Shown one piece after another: positions 62,482 through 64,000 of a stretch of DNA of 64,000 nt. The translations under genes were made by a program, and so were the position numbers. The stretch is from Pseudomonas iranensis. GTDB lineage: Bacteria; Pseudomonadota; Gammaproteobacteria; Pseudomonadales; Pseudomonadaceae. The notes under the pieces are model-generated. The model was given only the letters and a program-made list of their open reading frames with translations. It made no database searches and had not been told where the DNA came from. Within the stretch, counting starts at the first letter, position 1. Each line of letters begins with the position of its first letter. Location: NCBI RefSeq assembly GCF_014268585.2, contig NZ_CP077092.1, forward strand, positions 3,658,001-3,722,000, given 5' to 3'.

Positions 62482-63959
62482 CACTCGCACGCTTCCAGAT
62501 GTGCATCGGCGGAGACTGGGTCGACGCCCTCTCCGGCAAGACCTTCGAAAGCCTCAACCCGGCCTCCGCGCAAGCCTGGGCGGAACTGCCCGACGCCGAT
62601 GAAGCGGACGTCGAACGCGCCGTGCAAGCAGCGCAAAATGCCTTCGACAGCCCGGCCTGGCGCGGCCTGACCGCCACTGCGCGGGGCAAATTGTTGCGCC
62701 GCCTCGGTGATCTGATCGCAGAAAACAAGGAACACCTGGCGCAGCTGGAAAGCCGCGACAACGGCAAGCTGATCCGCGAAACCCGTGGCCAGGTCAGCTA
62801 TCTGCCGGAATTCTTCCACTACACCGCAGGCCTCGCTGACAAGCTTGAAGGCGGCACCCTGCCGTTGGACAAGCCTGACCTGTTTGCCTACACCGTGCAT
62901 GAAGCCATGGGTGTGGTCGCCGCGATCATTCCATGGAACAGCCCGCTGTACCTGACCGCGATCAAACTGGCCCCGGCTCTCGCCGCCGGCAACACGATTG
63001 TGATCAAGCCGTCCGAGCACGCCTCGGCGACCATTCTCGAGCTGGCGCGTCTGGCCCTCGAAGCCGGGATTCCGCCGGGCGTGGTCAACGTCGTCACCGG
63101 TTACGGCCCGAGCACCGGCGCCGCCCTCACCCGCCATCCGCTGATCCGCAAGATCGCCTTCACCGGCGGCGCGGCCACGGCGCGGCATGTGGTGCGCAGC
63201 AGCGCCGAGAATTTCGCCAAGCTGTCGCTGGAGCTGGGCGGCAAGTCGCCGAATATCATCTTCGCCGACGCCGATCTCGACAGCGCGATCAACGGTGCGA
63301 TTGCCGGCATCTACGCGGCGTCCGGGCAGAGTTGCGTGTCCGGTTCGCGTTTGCTGGTGCAGGACGAAATCTACGACGAGTTCGTCAATCGTCTGGTCGA
63401 GCGCGCCCAGCGCATCCGCATCGGCAACCCGCAGGAAGACCACAGTGAAATGGGCCCGATGGCCACCGCGCAGCAACTGGCGGTGGTCGAAGGTCTGGTC
63501 GCCGATGCGATCGCCGAAGGCGCGCGTTTGCGCACCGGTGGCAAGCGTCCGGCGGATCTCGGCGAAGGCTGGTTTTACGAGCCGACGCTGTTCGAGTGCG
63601 ACCGCAATTCGATGAAGATCATGCAGGAAGAAGTCTTCGGCCCGGTCGCCTCGGTGATTCGTTTCAAAGACGAAGCCGAAGCGCTGGCGATCGCCAATGA
63701 CTCACAGTTCGGCCTCGCCGCCGGCATCTGGACCCGCGACCTCGGTCGTGCCCATCGTCTGGCCCGCGATGTGCGCTCGGGGATTATCTGGGTCAACACT
63801 TACCGTGCGGTGTCGGCGATGGCGCCGATCGGCGGCTTCAAGAACAGTGGCTATGGACGCGAAAGCGGCATCGATTCGGTGCTGGCCTACACCGAACTGA
63901 AAACGGTGTGGATCAACCTCTCCCAGGCGCCAATGCCTGATCCGTTTGTGATGCGCTAG
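62478..63959 (+). CDS. Aldehyde dehydrogenase
   Basis: 493 residues. Catalytic Cys in ASGQSCVSGSRLLV, general-base Glu in LELGGKSPNIIFAD, and FGPVASVIRF near the C-terminus. NAD(P)-dependent oxidation of an aldehyde produced in the pathway. It overlaps the hydrolase gene by 4 bases and is 12 bases upstream of the next gene start. Substrate cannot be read from sequence. Confidence 0.93.
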   Translation: MTLARFQMCIGGDWVDALSGKTFESLNPASAQAWAELPDADEADVERAVQAAQNAFDSPAWRGLTATARGKLLRRLGDLIAENKEHLAQLESRDNGKLIRETRGQVSYLPEFFHYTAGLADKLEGGTLPLDKPDLFAYTVHEAMGVVAAIIPWNSPLYLTAIKLAPALAAGNTIVIKPSEHASATILELARLALEAGIPPGVVNVVTGYGPSTGAALTRHPLIRKIAFTGGAATARHVVRSSAENFAKLSLELGGKSPNIIFADADLDSAINGAIAGIYAASGQSCVSGSRLLVQDEIYDEFVNRLVERAQRIRIGNPQEDHSEMGPMATAQQLAVVEGLVADAIAEGARLRTGGKRPADLGEGWFYEPTLFECDRNSMKIMQEEVFGPVASVIRFKDEAEALAIANDSQFGLAAGIWTRDLGRAHRLARDVRSGIIWVNTYRAVSAMAPIGGFKNSGYGRESGIDSVLAYTELKTVWINLSQAPMPDPFVMR

Positions 63960-63971
63960 GAGTCCTGCGAA

Positions 63972-64000
63972 ATGATCGAACCCGGCATTTACAAAGACGT
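63972..64000 (+). CDS. Start of a further gene of the catabolic operon (partial)
   Basis: ATG at 63972 with a TAGGAG sequence about 11 bases before; the visible product begins MIEPGIYKD and is cut by the window end. The opening is compatible with a flavin reductase-like protein, but nine residues are too few to be sure. Confidence 0.45.

Overview
This window is chromosomal DNA of a Pseudomonas, most likely a member of the P. fluorescens group. The evidence is the very high G+C with Pseudomonas-style codon use, several intergenic REP hairpin families typical of that group (for example the core GCGAGCAGGCTCGC), the large NAD-dependent glutamate dehydrogenase, and a type II secretion locus of the Hxc type next to a VreA/VreI/VreR-like regulatory trio. 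Identification rests on reading the translations and motifs; no database search was run.

Layout. (1) 0.3-21.4 kb: an Hxc-like type II secretion system. GspF, E, D, M, L, K and G are on the minus strand, GspI on plus, GspC on minus, GspH and GspJ on plus, then FecR-like, ECF sigma and STN-domain proteins (VreR/VreI/VreA-like) on minus. The secretin is a lipoprotein, as in HxcQ. Two things disturb the locus. A 1.2 kb tandem array of ~230 bp repeats sits between gspD and gspE, and a ~7 kb accessory block (about 10.1-17.15 kb) sits between the convergent gspI and gspC. (2) The accessory block holds two nearly identical DUF6124-type genes, each with a long structured leader, flanking an EcsC-family gene. 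Next to them is an A+T-richer group: an sce7726-like protein, a Beta-family protein, an ImmA/IrrE-type metallopeptidase and a GNAT acetyltransferase. No integrase or transposase gene is visible. (3) 21.5-34 kb: small metabolic and unknown genes (carboxymuconolactone decarboxylase-like, MocR-type regulator, ABM monooxygenase, cupin, lipoprotein) and the 1631-residue NAD-glutamate dehydrogenase. (4) 34.2-41 kb: a tightly overlapping MoxR-DUF58-DUF4381-VWA-VWA/TPR-BatD operon. (5) 41.4-46.8 kb: sbcD, sbcC and a glutathione transferase in one operon. (6) 47-49.7 kb: small membrane or secreted proteins and a periplasmic lactonase-like beta-propeller. (7) 50-56.8 kb: a pentonate (arabonate/xylonate-type) catabolic cluster with its transporter and GntR regulator. 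(8) 57-60.6 kb: an RND/MMPL exporter with a YCF48-type partner. (9) 61 kb to the end: a catabolic operon (DUF1185 protein, alpha/beta hydrolase, aldehyde dehydrogenase, and the start of one more gene).

The most interesting signals are three. First, the two DUF6124 leaders each contain a central segment that can pair with either of two flanking segments, one of which lies at the ribosome binding site. The pairing segments differ between the copies yet stay complementary, while the proteins differ at only 4 of 119 positions. Second, the gspD-gspE repeat array keeps an unbroken chain of five overlapping short frames, with TTGA or ATGA junctions, running from the gspD stop to the gspE start. Third, the GNAT / ImmA-IrrE / Beta / sce7726 group is a plausible undescribed defence or stress module. 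gspC is also broken near its 3' end inside a G-run-rich stretch next to the accessory block.
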